From NCBI GenBank assembly GCA_963838375.1, contig CAWIQY010000008.1, forward strand, positions 248,001 to 312,000: 64,000 nt of DNA, in the 5' to 3' direction. A model generated the notes under the pieces. The model saw only the letters and a program-made list of their open reading frames with translations. It was not told the DNA's origin and made no database searches. This DNA comes from DVED01 sp963838375. Its GTDB lineage: Bacteria; Cyanobacteriota; Cyanobacteriia; Cyanobacteriales; Geitlerinemataceae. Below, one piece after another: positions 47,267-57,040 of this stretch. Numbering within the stretch: the stretch's first letter is position 1; every line of letters begins with the position of its first letter. The position numbers and the translations under genes are program-made.

Positions 47267-48220
47267 TTAGATCGGCGGTTTTCTGCCGATAATCGTTCGG
47301 TGGCGAGGGTCGCTGGCAACGGTAGTCAGATACTCAAAACCCACAGATTGTAACGTTTTCTCGATATCAAACGTATAGTAATCGTCACTCCAAGGTTCCG
47401 TACTTTTCATCAGGACAAATAAGGCTGGCGGTAAGTTTTGAATCACCGGAGATTTGGGGTTGTTGTCCACAATGGCGAGGCAACCGCCGGGACGCAAAAT
47501 TCGCAGCACTTCTTGGAAAATATCTTGGCTGGCGTAGTGGGGGAGTTCGTGGAGGACAAATTGCAGCGTCACTAAATCGAAGGAATGGTCTGGAAATCCA
47601 GTCTCTTCGGCGTTGGCGTGTCGCCACTGGGCGATTTCATGGTGCGTATCCCGCATTTTCGCCACAGCTAGCATATACGGCGACAAGTCCAAACCCACTG
47701 TTCGAGGGGGCGTTTCCTGGTGTTGGGAGTAGAAGCGGTGGAGGGGAAAGGTGGAGAGTCCGACGGAACAGCCGATATCGAGAATGTCGGTAATGGGTGA
47801 GGGTGCGTATTGGATGAGAACGTGGTGAAAACTCGATCGAAGTCGATCTTGTGCGGCTTCCCAGGTGAGGCTTTCTTGGGGCCAAACCCGCAGTGCCATG
47901 GATTGGGTTGCGGATTCGGCTTCAAAGGCGGCTTGCCAGCAGAGGTTGCCTTCGGTGTAGGCGTGGAAGGGAACGTTGTAGTAGTCGGGATAGGTAATGT
48001 GGGAATTGGTAATTTCGTTGAATAGGGTTTTGGCTTGGGAGGCTTCGAGTTCTTGATAGGCTTGTCGCCAGGGAATCCCATTTTTTTCTGCCGTTTTAAT
48101 CAGCACTCGTCGTGCTTGCTGTTTCATTACGGCATAAATTGGCTTCGTTTGAATCAAGACATTAACGATACGAGAAAGGACATCTTCGCCTGCCCAATCG
48201 GGTTTTATTTTATTGTTCAT
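47267..48220 (-). CDS. Class I SAM-dependent methyltransferase
   Basis: About 317 residues from ATG 48220 (an in-frame alternative starts at 48241). SAM-binding motif I reads ILDIGCSVGLSTF, followed by VGLDLSPYMLAVA, a motif with DHSFDLVTLQFVLHELP, and RILRPGGCLAIVD. An N-terminal ~120-residue helical part with YYNVPFHAYTEGNLCW precedes it, a layout seen in cyanobacterial methyltransferases annotated as UbiE-like. Substrate cannot be read. Confidence 0.88.
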   Translation of the reverse strand: MNNKIKPDWAGEDVLSRIVNVLIQTKPIYAVMKQQARRVLIKTAEKNGIPWRQAYQELEASQAKTLFNEITNSHITYPDYYNVPFHAYTEGNLCWQAAFEAESATQSMALRVWPQESLTWEAAQDRLRSSFHHVLIQYAPSPITDILDIGCSVGLSTFPLHRFYSQHQETPPRTVGLDLSPYMLAVAKMRDTHHEIAQWRHANAEETGFPDHSFDLVTLQFVLHELPHYASQDIFQEVLRILRPGGCLAIVDNNPKSPVIQNLPPALFVLMKSTEPWSDDYYTFDIEKTLQSVGFEYLTTVASDPRHRTIIGRKPPI

Positions 48221-48311
48221 TTGGCAATCTGAATTTCGCACTTGTATCGCCGTAGTGGTTAACGGAGTTGACCTATAATTAGCTCGTATCTGCTTGAGGA
48301 TGGCGATCGTT

Positions 48312-48428
48312 ATGGAAATGACAAATTTATTAGACTTAGTAACAGGAGGGTTAGCTATAACGATATTAATCGGGGGTTTGCTGATGTTATTTAGCGGAAT
48401 GTCTGCATTGGGTGATAAGGAAAAGTAG
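48312..48428 (+). CDS. 38-residue single-pass membrane peptide
   Basis: Reads MEMTNLLDLVTGGLAITIL then IGGLLMLFSGMSALGDKEK to a TAG at 48426-48428; too short for ordinary gene finding. One hydrophobic helix with a short acidic N-terminus and a charged C-terminal tail, the shape of small thylakoid or complex-associated subunits. AGGA lies 11 bases upstream of the ATG; an earlier in-frame ATG at 48300 overlaps that site. I do not recognise it as a known Psb, Pet or Ndh subunit. Confidence 0.5.
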   Translation: MEMTNLLDLVTGGLAITILIGGLLMLFSGMSALGDKEK

Positions 48429-48574
48429 CGATCGCCTGCTTAGCTTAACCCAATAGTGCGTTTTGTCGATCGACCCAACTGGACTGTCCGCATGACAATG
48501 ATGGATAATTGCGCCTCAATTTGTTAGAGAAGTCAACTATTTTCGCCATGGTGCGTTTCCGGTCTCACTAGACC

Positions 48575-50005
48575 CTACGAAGCAATTTGCGGTTTCCAAG
48601 TGCCGTGAAACCCCAGGGGAACCACTTGGGGAAGGGCGAAGCGACAAACGGGTTCGTCGTCGAGTCGATCGCTATCAAATACCCACACTTCGCTGGTTTC
48701 GGTATTACCATCATAGACGACTGTGACGACCCAACCGCGATTTTCAGAGTGCGCATCTGGCGCATAAATCGGTTCGGTGGGATAGCGATTTTCCCCAAAA
48801 TCGAATTCTTGCCAGCTTCCTGTTTGACTGTCGATACGGGCGATCGAACCGTAGACTTCTCTGGCAATATCGGCATTGCGGCGATGGCAAGATAGATAGA
48901 TGTGCGACGCCTCTCGTCCGACTTGCAACGGGGGGACACTCGGAAATTCTCCCGGTCGATCGCAAAGTGCCTCGGTTCCTAATACTTTTCCTGTGGCTAC
49001 ATCCAACCGCACTCGAGTTAGAGCCCCTTCCGCTAGGGTTTTTGTTGTTCCTATGCCGATCTCTTTGAGACGTTGATTGGTTGTCCAATCGGTGTAACGC
49101 ACAAAATCCACCACCACTATCCCCGACTCTTCTTGATACCCATTGGCAAAGTGCCACTGATACCAGGGTTCTGTTTCTATACGACTCACAAGAGATAGGG
49201 TTTGCCGATCGAAAACCCAAATCTGCGTTCCCAAATCGGGTTGCCACACCATCGCCTCACTATAGCTGGATAACCCCAAAAGTACGGGAACCAGTTTCAT
49301 CCGGATAGGCGGAACGAAAAAGACCAAATATTGCCCAGCTAAGACAAAGTCATGCAAAATCGTCATTCGATCTAAGGGAGTCGCTGAGGTTTGTACGATT
49401 TTCCCGGTTCGATCGCTTTTATATAAATTCAATGTTGCCGGACGTCCCACTGCCATCCCAAAATTAAAAATTTCCCCGGTGTTTCCATCCCGTTTGGGAT
49501 GTGCCGAATAGGGTTGGGTATTCCCCAACGCCGACAGATCGTCTATTCCCTGTGTTTCAAGGGTTTGCAAGTCCAACGCATGGGGTTTTCCGCCTTCCCA
49601 CAGCGCTAAAACACGATCGTCTAACGCCAACACCGACGTATTGGCTACATTTCCCACGGGTTTGCGCCACCGCTGCCACACAGAACCGGGTGCCACCATT
49701 CCGTAATTCCCATATAGTAATTTTCCCGCACTTTCTTCTTGTTGATATTTTGCGGTTCGTACGTAGCGATAGATTCCGGTTGTCCCTTCATCAGTGAAAT
49801 GAACGCCCAAAATTGCCCCATCGCCATCAAACCAATGTCCCATTCGCACGCCTCCCCGTTCCAAGCGTGCGGGTCCGTTGCGGTATAGCGTTCCTCGCAG
49901 TCCGGGGGGAACTGTCCCGGAGATTAACGGTAGTGGGGTGAGGGGAAACTCTGTCGCGTTACGGGTTATGGCGTTCGCCCAAGCTTTTCGCTCTGTTGTT
50001 TGCAT
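48575..50005 (-). CDS. Carotenoid oxygenase (RPE65/apocarotenoid oxygenase family)
   Basis: 476 residues. The four iron-binding His regions are recognisable: YSAHPKRDGNTGEIFNFG, MTILHDFVLAGQYLVFF, WYQWHFANGYQEESG and the C-terminal PLGFHGTWKP. The start APLP-like PLISGTVPPGLRGTLYRNGPA is typical. These non-haem iron enzymes cleave carotenoids or apocarotenoids to retinal-type products. Substrate and cleavage site cannot be predicted. Confidence 0.93.
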   Translation of the reverse strand: MQTTERKAWANAITRNATEFPLTPLPLISGTVPPGLRGTLYRNGPARLERGGVRMGHWFDGDGAILGVHFTDEGTTGIYRYVRTAKYQQEESAGKLLYGNYGMVAPGSVWQRWRKPVGNVANTSVLALDDRVLALWEGGKPHALDLQTLETQGIDDLSALGNTQPYSAHPKRDGNTGEIFNFGMAVGRPATLNLYKSDRTGKIVQTSATPLDRMTILHDFVLAGQYLVFFVPPIRMKLVPVLLGLSSYSEAMVWQPDLGTQIWVFDRQTLSLVSRIETEPWYQWHFANGYQEESGIVVVDFVRYTDWTTNQRLKEIGIGTTKTLAEGALTRVRLDVATGKVLGTEALCDRPGEFPSVPPLQVGREASHIYLSCHRRNADIAREVYGSIARIDSQTGSWQEFDFGENRYPTEPIYAPDAHSENRGWVVTVVYDGNTETSEVWVFDSDRLDDEPVCRFALPQVVPLGFHGTWKPQIAS

Positions 50006-50584
50006 CCGTTCTATGTTGCACCGAACACTCTCTTTTATCCATTGTCATGATATCGGAATCTTCAGTGTCTGGGGTACGGTGCCACAGATGAGGATGGAAG
50101 TTTCGATCGACCCGGAAAACATCCATATTTGTTGTTAAGAGTAGCCGAGACGATTGCCATCTCAGTATAAACACGCAGGTAGTTAAACTCAATTTTTGGC
50201 GACTAGATACGAATTTCCCGGTTTACTTAAGTGTTTTTACAGGCAAGCGATCGTTTTTTCTCTACAAATTTAAAGTTTCTACGGGTTAATCGATCTGTAA
50301 GGTTTGTTACCTCGCTCTACTATTACTGAGATCTTTATCTCATCTTTAAAACTCGGCTTTATCTTTTCGATCTCTTGAGAGCCTTGAAGGGTAAGACTTT
50401 CCGCATTTACACGCAACAAATTGTCAAGCTTTTAGGTAAAGAGTAAGTTAACTCGGGGTAACTGAAAGATTATGTTTGGGTTAACCGTGCTAAATTAACC
50501 ACACATTAACTTTAATTTAACGTTCTCAAAGACGACTGCTGACCGTCTCCCCTCATGTCATTCCTACTCAAGGCATAAACGCTC
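50006..50584. other. Intergenic region, divergent promoters
   Basis: 579 bases between the divergent carotenoid oxygenase and sulfotransferase genes. AT-rich toward the sulfotransferase with repeated TTAAC/GTTAA motifs (about 50445-50522). No gene or confident regulatory site seen. Confidence 0.4.
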
Positions 50585-51577
50585 ATGGTTATCTCGATCT
50601 CCAAATCTGCCTCACCTCAAATTGCCAAGCCGCAGCTCTCGAGTGAGTCTCAACCCTGTTTTATTTGTGCCTCTGGTCGTTCCGGTTCGACTCACTTGCG
50701 ACTGATGCTCGATTGCCATCCTCAAATCGCCTGTGCCGAAGAAATTGACTTTATCACCCATCTGGTCTCTGATACTGGAGAGTTTCCCGATCTCGATCGT
50801 TACTACCAATGGTTGGAAACGAATCGGATTTTCAAAAGTCGTCACCACAGCATCGATCGCACCTTAAACTATCCGGAACTCGTTCATAGTTTTCTCGAAC
50901 AAAAGCGCGATCGCAAACCACTACTCTGTGCGGTTAGTCACTTTAATTTCGATCGCCTATTACGACTTTATCCCCAAGCTAAATTCATCCATATGGTTCG
51001 CGATGGCAGAGATGTTGCTTACTCATGCGTGAAAGAAAAAGGCTGGTCTGGAAATCCTTGGTTGGCAACAGAGCGATGGATGGAAGCCGAAAGATTGTGG
51101 GACGAAGTGAGTCAGCAGATTCCCGCAGAACGCAAACTCGAAATTACCTACGAAGATTTGGTTTGCCAACCCGTTCAAACCCTCGATCGAATCTGCGAAT
51201 TTTTGGGCATTTCTTACCATCGGGCAATGATGAGCTACCCCCAGACTAGCACCTACGAGTTACCCGATCCAAAGTATGTGGGGTTGTGGCAGCGGAAATT
51301 TGACAAGCGCCAAGTTCAATTGGCAGAAACACGGATTGCCGAGATGCTGATCGATCGCGGTTACAAACTCAGCGGATTACCTCGACTCGAAATTGATGCT
51401 AAATTGGCGCTTCTATTGAAGATACAGCATAAACTATCTCGTTTGCTCATTCGCATTCGACGTTACGGTTTATTTCTCTTTATCCTAGATTGGATTTCTC
51501 GACGCCTTCCCTTGCCGAACTTGGAGAAGCGCGTTAAGTTTCGCATCAATCAAATCGAAGTTTCGTTACTCAAGTAG
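50585..51577 (+). CDS. Sulfotransferase family protein
   Basis: 330 residues. The PAPS 5'-phosphosulfate-binding loop reads CFICASGRSGSTHLRLMLD, and the 3' motif FIHMVRDGRDVAYSCVK includes the conserved R-D-G-R-D-V. It therefore transfers sulfate to a hydroxyl or amino group of an unknown acceptor, perhaps a surface glycan or lipid. C-terminal basic region present. Its 3' end overlaps the convergent Uma2 gene by 8 bases. Confidence 0.92.
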   Translation: MVISISKSASPQIAKPQLSSESQPCFICASGRSGSTHLRLMLDCHPQIACAEEIDFITHLVSDTGEFPDLDRYYQWLETNRIFKSRHHSIDRTLNYPELVHSFLEQKRDRKPLLCAVSHFNFDRLLRLYPQAKFIHMVRDGRDVAYSCVKEKGWSGNPWLATERWMEAERLWDEVSQQIPAERKLEITYEDLVCQPVQTLDRICEFLGISYHRAMMSYPQTSTYELPDPKYVGLWQRKFDKRQVQLAETRIAEMLIDRGYKLSGLPRLEIDAKLALLLKIQHKLSRLLIRIRRYGLFLFILDWISRRLPLPNLEKRVKFRINQIEVSLLK

Positions 51578-52157
51578 GTGAAGTTTTGGGGAAAATTTCA
51601 GATAAATCGAGAGTCCGATCGCCCAATTCTGGTAACGTTACGCTAGAATTGGGTAACAAAATTTGTCGGTGGCTGTAGTCAAAACTTCCCTGTACTTTTT
51701 GATAGGGTTGGCTGTACATTTCTAACTGCGACTCGGGCAAATTAAAAATCCAATACTGAGGAATTCCTGCTTCAGCATAGAGTGGTAATTTTACAGTGCG
51801 ATCGTACTCTAAAGATGAATCGGCAATTTCGATAACTACAATGATATCTTCCGGATAAGGATGGTGAGATAAATAATTATCTTCTCGCAGGCGGACGATC
51901 GTAAAATCGGGTTCGGGTTCGCTATTGTTTGGCAGGGCGATCGGATCTTGACATTGGAGGATCGCTCGATCGTCAATCAGCACAGAAAGTTCCCTAATTA
52001 AGTTCCGACAGCAGAAAACATGAGCTGTTCCTTTGGCAACCATTTTAACAATTTCTCCGTGAATCAGTTCAATCCGATCGTCTTCTTGAAAGAAGCCCAT
52101 TTCGGCAAGACGATGATACTCTTCCTGGGAGAAACGTTTAACCGCAGTTTGTGTCAT
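51570..52157 (-). CDS. Uma2-family (DUF820) protein
   Basis: 195 residues: FSQEEYHRLAEMGFFQEDDR, then IELIHGEIVKM, EPDFTIVRL, and DIIVVIEIADSSLEYDRTVK-LPLYAEAGIPQYWIF, giving the D...E-x-S...K nuclease-fold pattern. Third member in the window. It borders the Z1-domain gene, 27 bases away and in the same orientation, so it may belong to the same transcript, but Uma2 genes are so common that this may be chance. Confidence 0.9.
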   Translation of the reverse strand: MTQTAVKRFSQEEYHRLAEMGFFQEDDRIELIHGEIVKMVAKGTAHVFCCRNLIRELSVLIDDRAILQCQDPIALPNNSEPEPDFTIVRLREDNYLSHHPYPEDIIVVIEIADSSLEYDRTVKLPLYAEAGIPQYWIFNLPESQLEMYSQPYQKVQGSFDYSHRQILLPNSSVTLPELGDRTLDLSEIFPKTSPT

Positions 52158-52184
52158 CGGACTATTTCCTCTCGATCGTTGTTG

Positions 52185-54359
52185 CTACTTGAATTGTAAT
52201 TCTGAGTAGTTAAACATAAAGACAAACTTGTGTTTGGGTGGAACTAACATCGGAAGGTATAATGGCTGATTATCCCAACCTTGATCTTTGTTACCTTCTT
52301 GGTAGAAAATAGCTAATGTAGGTACATCTTGATATTGATCTTTAATTTTTTTTAATTCTTTACCACTTGCAAAACCAAATCCTCCCCATTGGGATGGTTC
52401 TTGACGTTTAAGCTTTCGTCCTGTTTTAGATTGACCTCGAAATACATTTATCTTACCTTTTAAGATTCCTTTTGCTTTGATCTGTATTAGAAGTTCTTTG
52501 ATTTGAGTGTTTTCCCAAGGATGTCTTGGATAATAGTTACTTTTCATATATGTTAGTATTTGTATCATAAAATCAATTTCTACTTCTTCATATTCCTCTT
52601 TTTCGGTTTTCTCTTCAAAATTTTGTAATAAATTATCTAGTTTTTTCACATCTTCTTTAATATCTGAAGTTTTCCACAATGGACTTCGAGGAAAAATTTG
52701 AGTTCCCGGTGTAAATAGACCAAGAGCTGTTGGGTTTAAAACATTGGAACGTGTTGGATAGAGAGATTTACCTACCCAAACAGGCTTTATTGTAATATTA
52801 CTGGGATCGTTCCCAATAGCTTGACGTGTTCCTTCATCCGCTTCATGAATATCGCGGAATGCTTCTAAGATATGTTCGGGCAAAAATAGACGAGTGACAT
52901 CTTTTAGTTTTTGGCGATAACCATACATCCGAGCGTGTTGATGCACAGTATCCATAACTTTTTGCTTGGCATCACGACCGTAATAAGTGACCATTAAACC
53001 TTCTATTGTCACTCCTCTTCCTAATCGATTGCCACCCACCAAAATATTCATTCCCGTATGATAGGTTGGCTCTTTGTCTGGGTTATTTGCATTAATTACT
53101 GTTGGAATTGCTCGTCTGAGCTTATGTTCTAGATCTTCAACTAATTCACTTAAGTCTGGTATGTCTTCCGCTGTTTTGCTTAACTCTTTATAGGCTTCTT
53201 CTAGCCATCGAATTGCTTGATTTTTGCGGGTTGATGAAGATTTACCACGTAATGCTTTATCCAGATCTTGTACAAAGCTACCAATTATTTTCTCCAGAGT
53301 ACTGTGGTTATCCTTTTTATAACAGATATGTGCCAGAAAGGAATATGTATCCTCTGGATTTTTTTTCATCTTATAAACTGCACCCAAGAAAAAACAGCAT
53401 AACGCTAGTCGTAAACCTTTAGGAATAGACCATTCTTCTCCTGGATTAATTTTACCTTGCTGTTTAATGAGTTGTTTTATTTCTTCTCCATCTATAGTGT
53501 GACAGTACAAGCTATTCTCTTGAAAAAATAATTCACCTCCCATATATGAATCACCCGGTTCGGGGAGTGCTGCACAAAAGGTTGGTTTACAAGGGTGATC
53601 GAGATTTTGTAACAGTAAGCTTTGCGGTGTTGCTGTTATTTGTATATAAATATGATTTGAAACTTCTTGACGAATTTTGCCAATACCGTCAAAAATCGCA
53701 CTATCTGGAATGGTCTCTTTACCTTTTTTAGACTGTTTAGCTTCATTAGTATTTAAGCTAGCGTTATCAGCCTCATCATCAAAAATGAGAGTCGGTACAC
53801 GACTCGCTTTTGCAGATTTTAAAGCCGTCAGCAAATTGTTTAAGTGGTTTACATTTTTTGTGGATACAAGAACTACGCCAGTATCATCAATATATTGACC
53901 TAGCTTATTAGCGGCAAAGTCGTTTGGATCGGTTTTCCACTGTTCCCAATCAAAAACGACTGGACCTCCGTCCAGTTGTTCGTTAAACCTATTGGCGGTT
54001 TGCTTTCCCAACCACGTATTATCAGAGGTTAAAACAATAAAACATCGGAATCCATTTTCTTGAGCGATGGCTAACGTAGCAATTGTGGCATTGGTTTTAC
54101 CACTCTGGACTCTGCCATATATCAAACCTGTCGTGTCATTCGGGATATCACCTTTTTGAGAACAACTCACTAAACCTGTACCATTTGCACCGACATCACC
54201 AATTCCAAATTTACCAGAGTAAACATCAACACAGTTCTGAACTACTTCAATAGCTGTTTTCTTTAGATCGTGCGCGGCAGTCTTTCCAATTTTATTCTCT
54301 AGTCTTTCAATCAGTTTATTAATGCAATATCCATCTGTTTTAATTGACGTGTTGTTCAT
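52185..54359 (-). CDS. Z1-domain superfamily II helicase-like protein
   Basis: 724 residues from ATG 54359, preferred because it follows the upstream gene's stop by one base; the longer in-frame start (54443) lies inside that gene. Walker A GRVQSGKT (residues 82-89), Walker B DDEAD (194-198), motif III TATPQS (242-247), GGNRLGRGVTIEGL (442-455) and a motif VI-like HQHARMYGYR (473-482) define the Z1 domain with an SF2 ATPase core. Z1 proteins occur in restriction/anti-phage gene clusters with methylase, Vsr, GHKL ATPase and PD-(D/E)XK genes. Here only a small partner is adjacent. Codon use is AT-richer than its neighbours, suggesting transfer. Confidence 0.9.
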   Translation of the reverse strand: MNNTSIKTDGYCINKLIERLENKIGKTAAHDLKKTAIEVVQNCVDVYSGKFGIGDVGANGTGLVSCSQKGDIPNDTTGLIYGRVQSGKTNATIATLAIAQENGFRCFIVLTSDNTWLGKQTANRFNEQLDGGPVVFDWEQWKTDPNDFAANKLGQYIDDTGVVLVSTKNVNHLNNLLTALKSAKASRVPTLIFDDEADNASLNTNEAKQSKKGKETIPDSAIFDGIGKIRQEVSNHIYIQITATPQSLLLQNLDHPCKPTFCAALPEPGDSYMGGELFFQENSLYCHTIDGEEIKQLIKQQGKINPGEEWSIPKGLRLALCCFFLGAVYKMKKNPEDTYSFLAHICYKKDNHSTLEKIIGSFVQDLDKALRGKSSSTRKNQAIRWLEEAYKELSKTAEDIPDLSELVEDLEHKLRRAIPTVINANNPDKEPTYHTGMNILVGGNRLGRGVTIEGLMVTYYGRDAKQKVMDTVHQHARMYGYRQKLKDVTRLFLPEHILEAFRDIHEADEGTRQAIGNDPSNITIKPVWVGKSLYPTRSNVLNPTALGLFTPGTQIFPRSPLWKTSDIKEDVKKLDNLLQNFEEKTEKEEYEEVEIDFMIQILTYMKSNYYPRHPWENTQIKELLIQIKAKGILKGKINVFRGQSKTGRKLKRQEPSQWGGFGFASGKELKKIKDQYQDVPTLAIFYQEGNKDQGWDNQPLYLPMLVPPKHKFVFMFNYSELQFK

Positions 54360-54360
54360 G

Positions 54361-54828
54361 CTATTTCTCTTGAGTTGAAAAAAGGAGCCGGGGCCAGTCT
54401 GACAGGGATATGGATTGACCAAGCTGACGTTTGCCCGATCCATTTACATGATAGCGTCCGCGAGAGGGTCTGGACACGGAAATGTAATAACGATTGTCTG
54501 CCTCATCTCTCATGAGACTCTGGAGTCGTTTTTCAGTCAAGCAACAAACTCCATCTTTATGGCAAACTAGGGCGATAAAGATGGACAAAGTAGGATATTG
54601 CTCTGCTAACATATCTAAAGCTGATACTTCTTGAGGACTGAGTGTAAATGACCAAGCTGATGTGGGTTTAGTGGATACCTTAAAAAGAACAGCTGACTGA
54701 GTTTTATCAGCTGTCACGAAATATACTGACGAATGAACTTTAGCAGCCTGGATAATCGTTACTTTCTCTCCAAAGCTGACCAGCCTGAAAAAGGCTGCTC
54801 CTTGGAGAAACTCTCGATCGTTAAACAT
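54361..54828 (-). CDS. Unknown small partner of the Z1 gene
   Basis: 155 residues, no signal or membrane segment. Visible features: HSSVYFVTADKTQSAVLFKV, then TSAWSFTLSPQEVSALDML and FIALVCHKDGVCCL. The pattern of an exposed Lys and a Ser-x-W/F patch followed by a conserved V-C-x-x-D-G strand reminds me of small nuclease-like defence proteins, but I cannot assign a family. Stop TAG is separated from the Z1 ATG by a single C, so the pair is translationally coupled. No MTase or MutL is nearby. Start ATG 54828. Confidence 0.6.
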   Translation of the reverse strand: MFNDREFLQGAAFFRLVSFGEKVTIIQAAKVHSSVYFVTADKTQSAVLFKVSTKPTSAWSFTLSPQEVSALDMLAEQYPTLSIFIALVCHKDGVCCLTEKRLQSLMRDEADNRYYISVSRPSRGRYHVNGSGKRQLGQSISLSDWPRLLFSTQEK

Positions 54829-54904
54829 GAGGATTAAAACAGCAGTTAATAGAATAACATCCCAAGCGCCCTACTTTCCTGCACTCGTTTATCCTAAAAG
54901 CAGA

Positions 54905-56632
54905 TTAATACTTCCGTTCCTGCGGTTCAAACATCGTAATCGCCACAGGCATCGTCGCCAAATCAATCCCAGCCGGAGAATAATACGCCAGCGTATGGCT
55001 GAGGAACTGCTCGTCTTTCCGTTGGGGATAATCCTCCCGGAAATGCGCGCCCCGACTTTCCTGACGATTTAAAGCAGAAGTCAAAATAGTTTGGGCAACA
55101 ACAATTAAACTCCTCAATTCCAGCGCTTCCACAATTTCTGTATTCCACAGATTATCTTTGTCATCGAGATACACATTCTCGGCTTGTTGCTGCAATTCGG
55201 CAAGTTTTTCGATGCCTTGTTGCATCAATTCTTCTGTCCGAAATACCCCACAATACTCCGTCATACAATCTTGCAACGCCTGCCGCACGGCGTTGATGCG
55301 ATATTGTCCCGATCGATCTAACAACGCTTGAATTTCCTGTTTGGCATCATTAAGATACCGTTGTTCGTCTACTTCTGGAAACTTGCGGCTGGGGACATCA
55401 GAAGCGATCGCACTTCCGGTTAATTTCCCATACACCACACATTCCAGCAACGAGTTACTCCCCAACCGATTTGCCCCATGTACCGACACGCAGGCACATT
55501 CTCCCGCCGCATAGAAACCCTCTACCAAACCTTCCGCGCTGCTGCGAACTTGTCCCCGCGTATTCACCGGAATTCCGCCCATAGAATAATGGGCAGTGGG
55601 ACGCACAGGCATGGGTTGATGTACCGCATCCACTCCCACCAGGCGATGCGCTTCTTCCCAGGCAAAGGGAACCCGACTCATAATCTTTTCTTTCCCCATA
55701 TGGCGCAAATCCAGATAGATAAAAGATCCCCCAGCGCTGCCGTCGGCATGGATACCGCGCCCTTGACGAATTTCTGTATTAATCGCTCTTGAGGTAATAT
55801 CACGAGGGGCGAGTTCCATCCGCGAAGGCGCGTAGTTTGCCATAAATCGATCGCCCGAAGCATTGATTAAATACGCCCCTTCTCCCCGTACCGCTTCGGA
55901 AATCAGCACCCCTGCCGGGTACAATCCCGTGGGATGAAACTGAACGAACTCCATATCTTCCAACGGAATTCCCGACATGGCTGCCATCGCCAAACCGTCT
56001 CCAGTGGAGGCAAAATCGTTGGAGGTGGTGTTGAAAACTCGACCGTATCCCCCCGTCGCCAACATCACCGCCTTGGCGCGAATCACCTGAATTTCCCCGT
56101 CTTCGATGCGATACATGACGAGTCCTTTGGCAACGCCCTCTTGCAAAATTAGGCGCATCACATACCACTCGTCGTAAACCGTCACCCCGTAGCGGCGCAG
56201 GTTGTTCACCAATTCGTGGAGGATGGCGTGCCCGGTTTTGTCGGCAGCGTAGCAGGTTCGTTTGTGAGAATGTCCGCCAAATGCCCGTTGGGCGATGCGC
56301 CCGTCGGCAAGCCGGGAAAATAGCACCCCCATATGTTCGAGATCGATGACGACGTTGGGCGCTTCCTGTGTCAGCAATGCCACCGCATCTTGATCGGCGA
56401 GATAGTCGGAACCCTTAACGGTATCGAAGGCGTGGGCTTCCCAGCTATCGGATTCGTCTACGTTTTTTAGGGTGGCAGCCATTCCCCCTTGGGCGGCGAC
56501 GGAGTGCGATCGAATGGGGTGGGTTTTGGCAATGACGGCAACGTTTAAACTGGGTTCTGTACGGGCAATTTCCACGGCTGCCCGACAGCCTGCCAATCCG
56601 CCACCGACAATGACGACATCGTATTCTAGCAT
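54905..56632 (-). CDS. sdhA: Succinate dehydrogenase/fumarate reductase flavoprotein subunit
   Basis: 575 residues. FAD-binding EYDVVIVGGGLAGCRAAVEIA at the start, flavinylation-site segment RSHSVAAQGGM, then QFHPTGLYPAGVLISEAVRGEG, and the active-site Arg region PARRPTAHYSMGG-type (MPVRPTAHYSMGGI). It oxidises succinate in the membrane-bound complex feeding the plastoquinone pool. The iron-sulfur subunit is not adjacent, which is common in cyanobacteria. Good length and no frame problem. Confidence 0.96.
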   Translation of the reverse strand: MLEYDVVIVGGGLAGCRAAVEIARTEPSLNVAVIAKTHPIRSHSVAAQGGMAATLKNVDESDSWEAHAFDTVKGSDYLADQDAVALLTQEAPNVVIDLEHMGVLFSRLADGRIAQRAFGGHSHKRTCYAADKTGHAILHELVNNLRRYGVTVYDEWYVMRLILQEGVAKGLVMYRIEDGEIQVIRAKAVMLATGGYGRVFNTTSNDFASTGDGLAMAAMSGIPLEDMEFVQFHPTGLYPAGVLISEAVRGEGAYLINASGDRFMANYAPSRMELAPRDITSRAINTEIRQGRGIHADGSAGGSFIYLDLRHMGKEKIMSRVPFAWEEAHRLVGVDAVHQPMPVRPTAHYSMGGIPVNTRGQVRSSAEGLVEGFYAAGECACVSVHGANRLGSNSLLECVVYGKLTGSAIASDVPSRKFPEVDEQRYLNDAKQEIQALLDRSGQYRINAVRQALQDCMTEYCGVFRTEELMQQGIEKLAELQQQAENVYLDDKDNLWNTEIVEALELRSLIVVAQTILTSALNRQESRGAHFREDYPQRKDEQFLSHTLAYYSPAGIDLATMPVAITMFEPQERKY

Positions 56633-56680
56633 TGCAACATTTTTATAGCTGACAAAAGAGGGGTACAGATCGAAAAGAGC

Positions 56681-56708
56681 TAGTGGTTAGTCGAACGACT
56701 AACCACTA
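56681..56708. terminator. 13-bp palindrome between sdhA and the next gene
   Basis: TAGTGGTTAGTCG (56681-56693) and CGACTAACCACTA (56696-56708) are perfect complements around AA. It lies after the membrane hypothetical (56738-57040) and before sdhA. Related AGTGGTTAG tandem sequence is seen at 33588-33613. Confidence 0.6.
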
Positions 56709-56737
56709 ACAACTAACCAATAACTTTCATATCGGGT

Positions 56738-57040
56738 TTACGCGGTTTTCGGTTTAGAGGCACGCCGTGCTTCTAACACGGCTTTTTCTTCAGCAGAATC
56801 CACCGCGATTAACTCGATACGATTGAGCAATGTGGTAACAAATGCAAATAGTAGGAAAGGTAAGGACAATACTAAAATGAGTCCGACCGTTAGCAGAGCA
56901 TACACCTCTCGAGCGCTACTCCATAAGGCTAATGCCGAAGCTAAGCTCAGGAATATCACGATTAACCAAATAATGATTTGACCGTAAATATCACCGAAAG
57001 TGAGGGTGCAAATCATTCGATATTGCTGTGGGTGTTCCAT
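56738..57040 (-). CDS. Small membrane protein of unknown function
   Basis: 100 residues with two or three hydrophobic helices (GQIIIWLIVIFLSLASALALW, YALLTVGLILVLSLPFLLFAF) and a basic Lys/Arg tail (EARRASKPKTA). No family recognised. It lies upstream of sdhA in the same direction, but a palindrome separates them. Confidence 0.65.
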   Translation of the reverse strand: MEHPQQYRMICTLTFGDIYGQIIIWLIVIFLSLASALALWSSAREVYALLTVGLILVLSLPFLLFAFVTTLLNRIELIAVDSAEEKAVLEARRASKPKTA

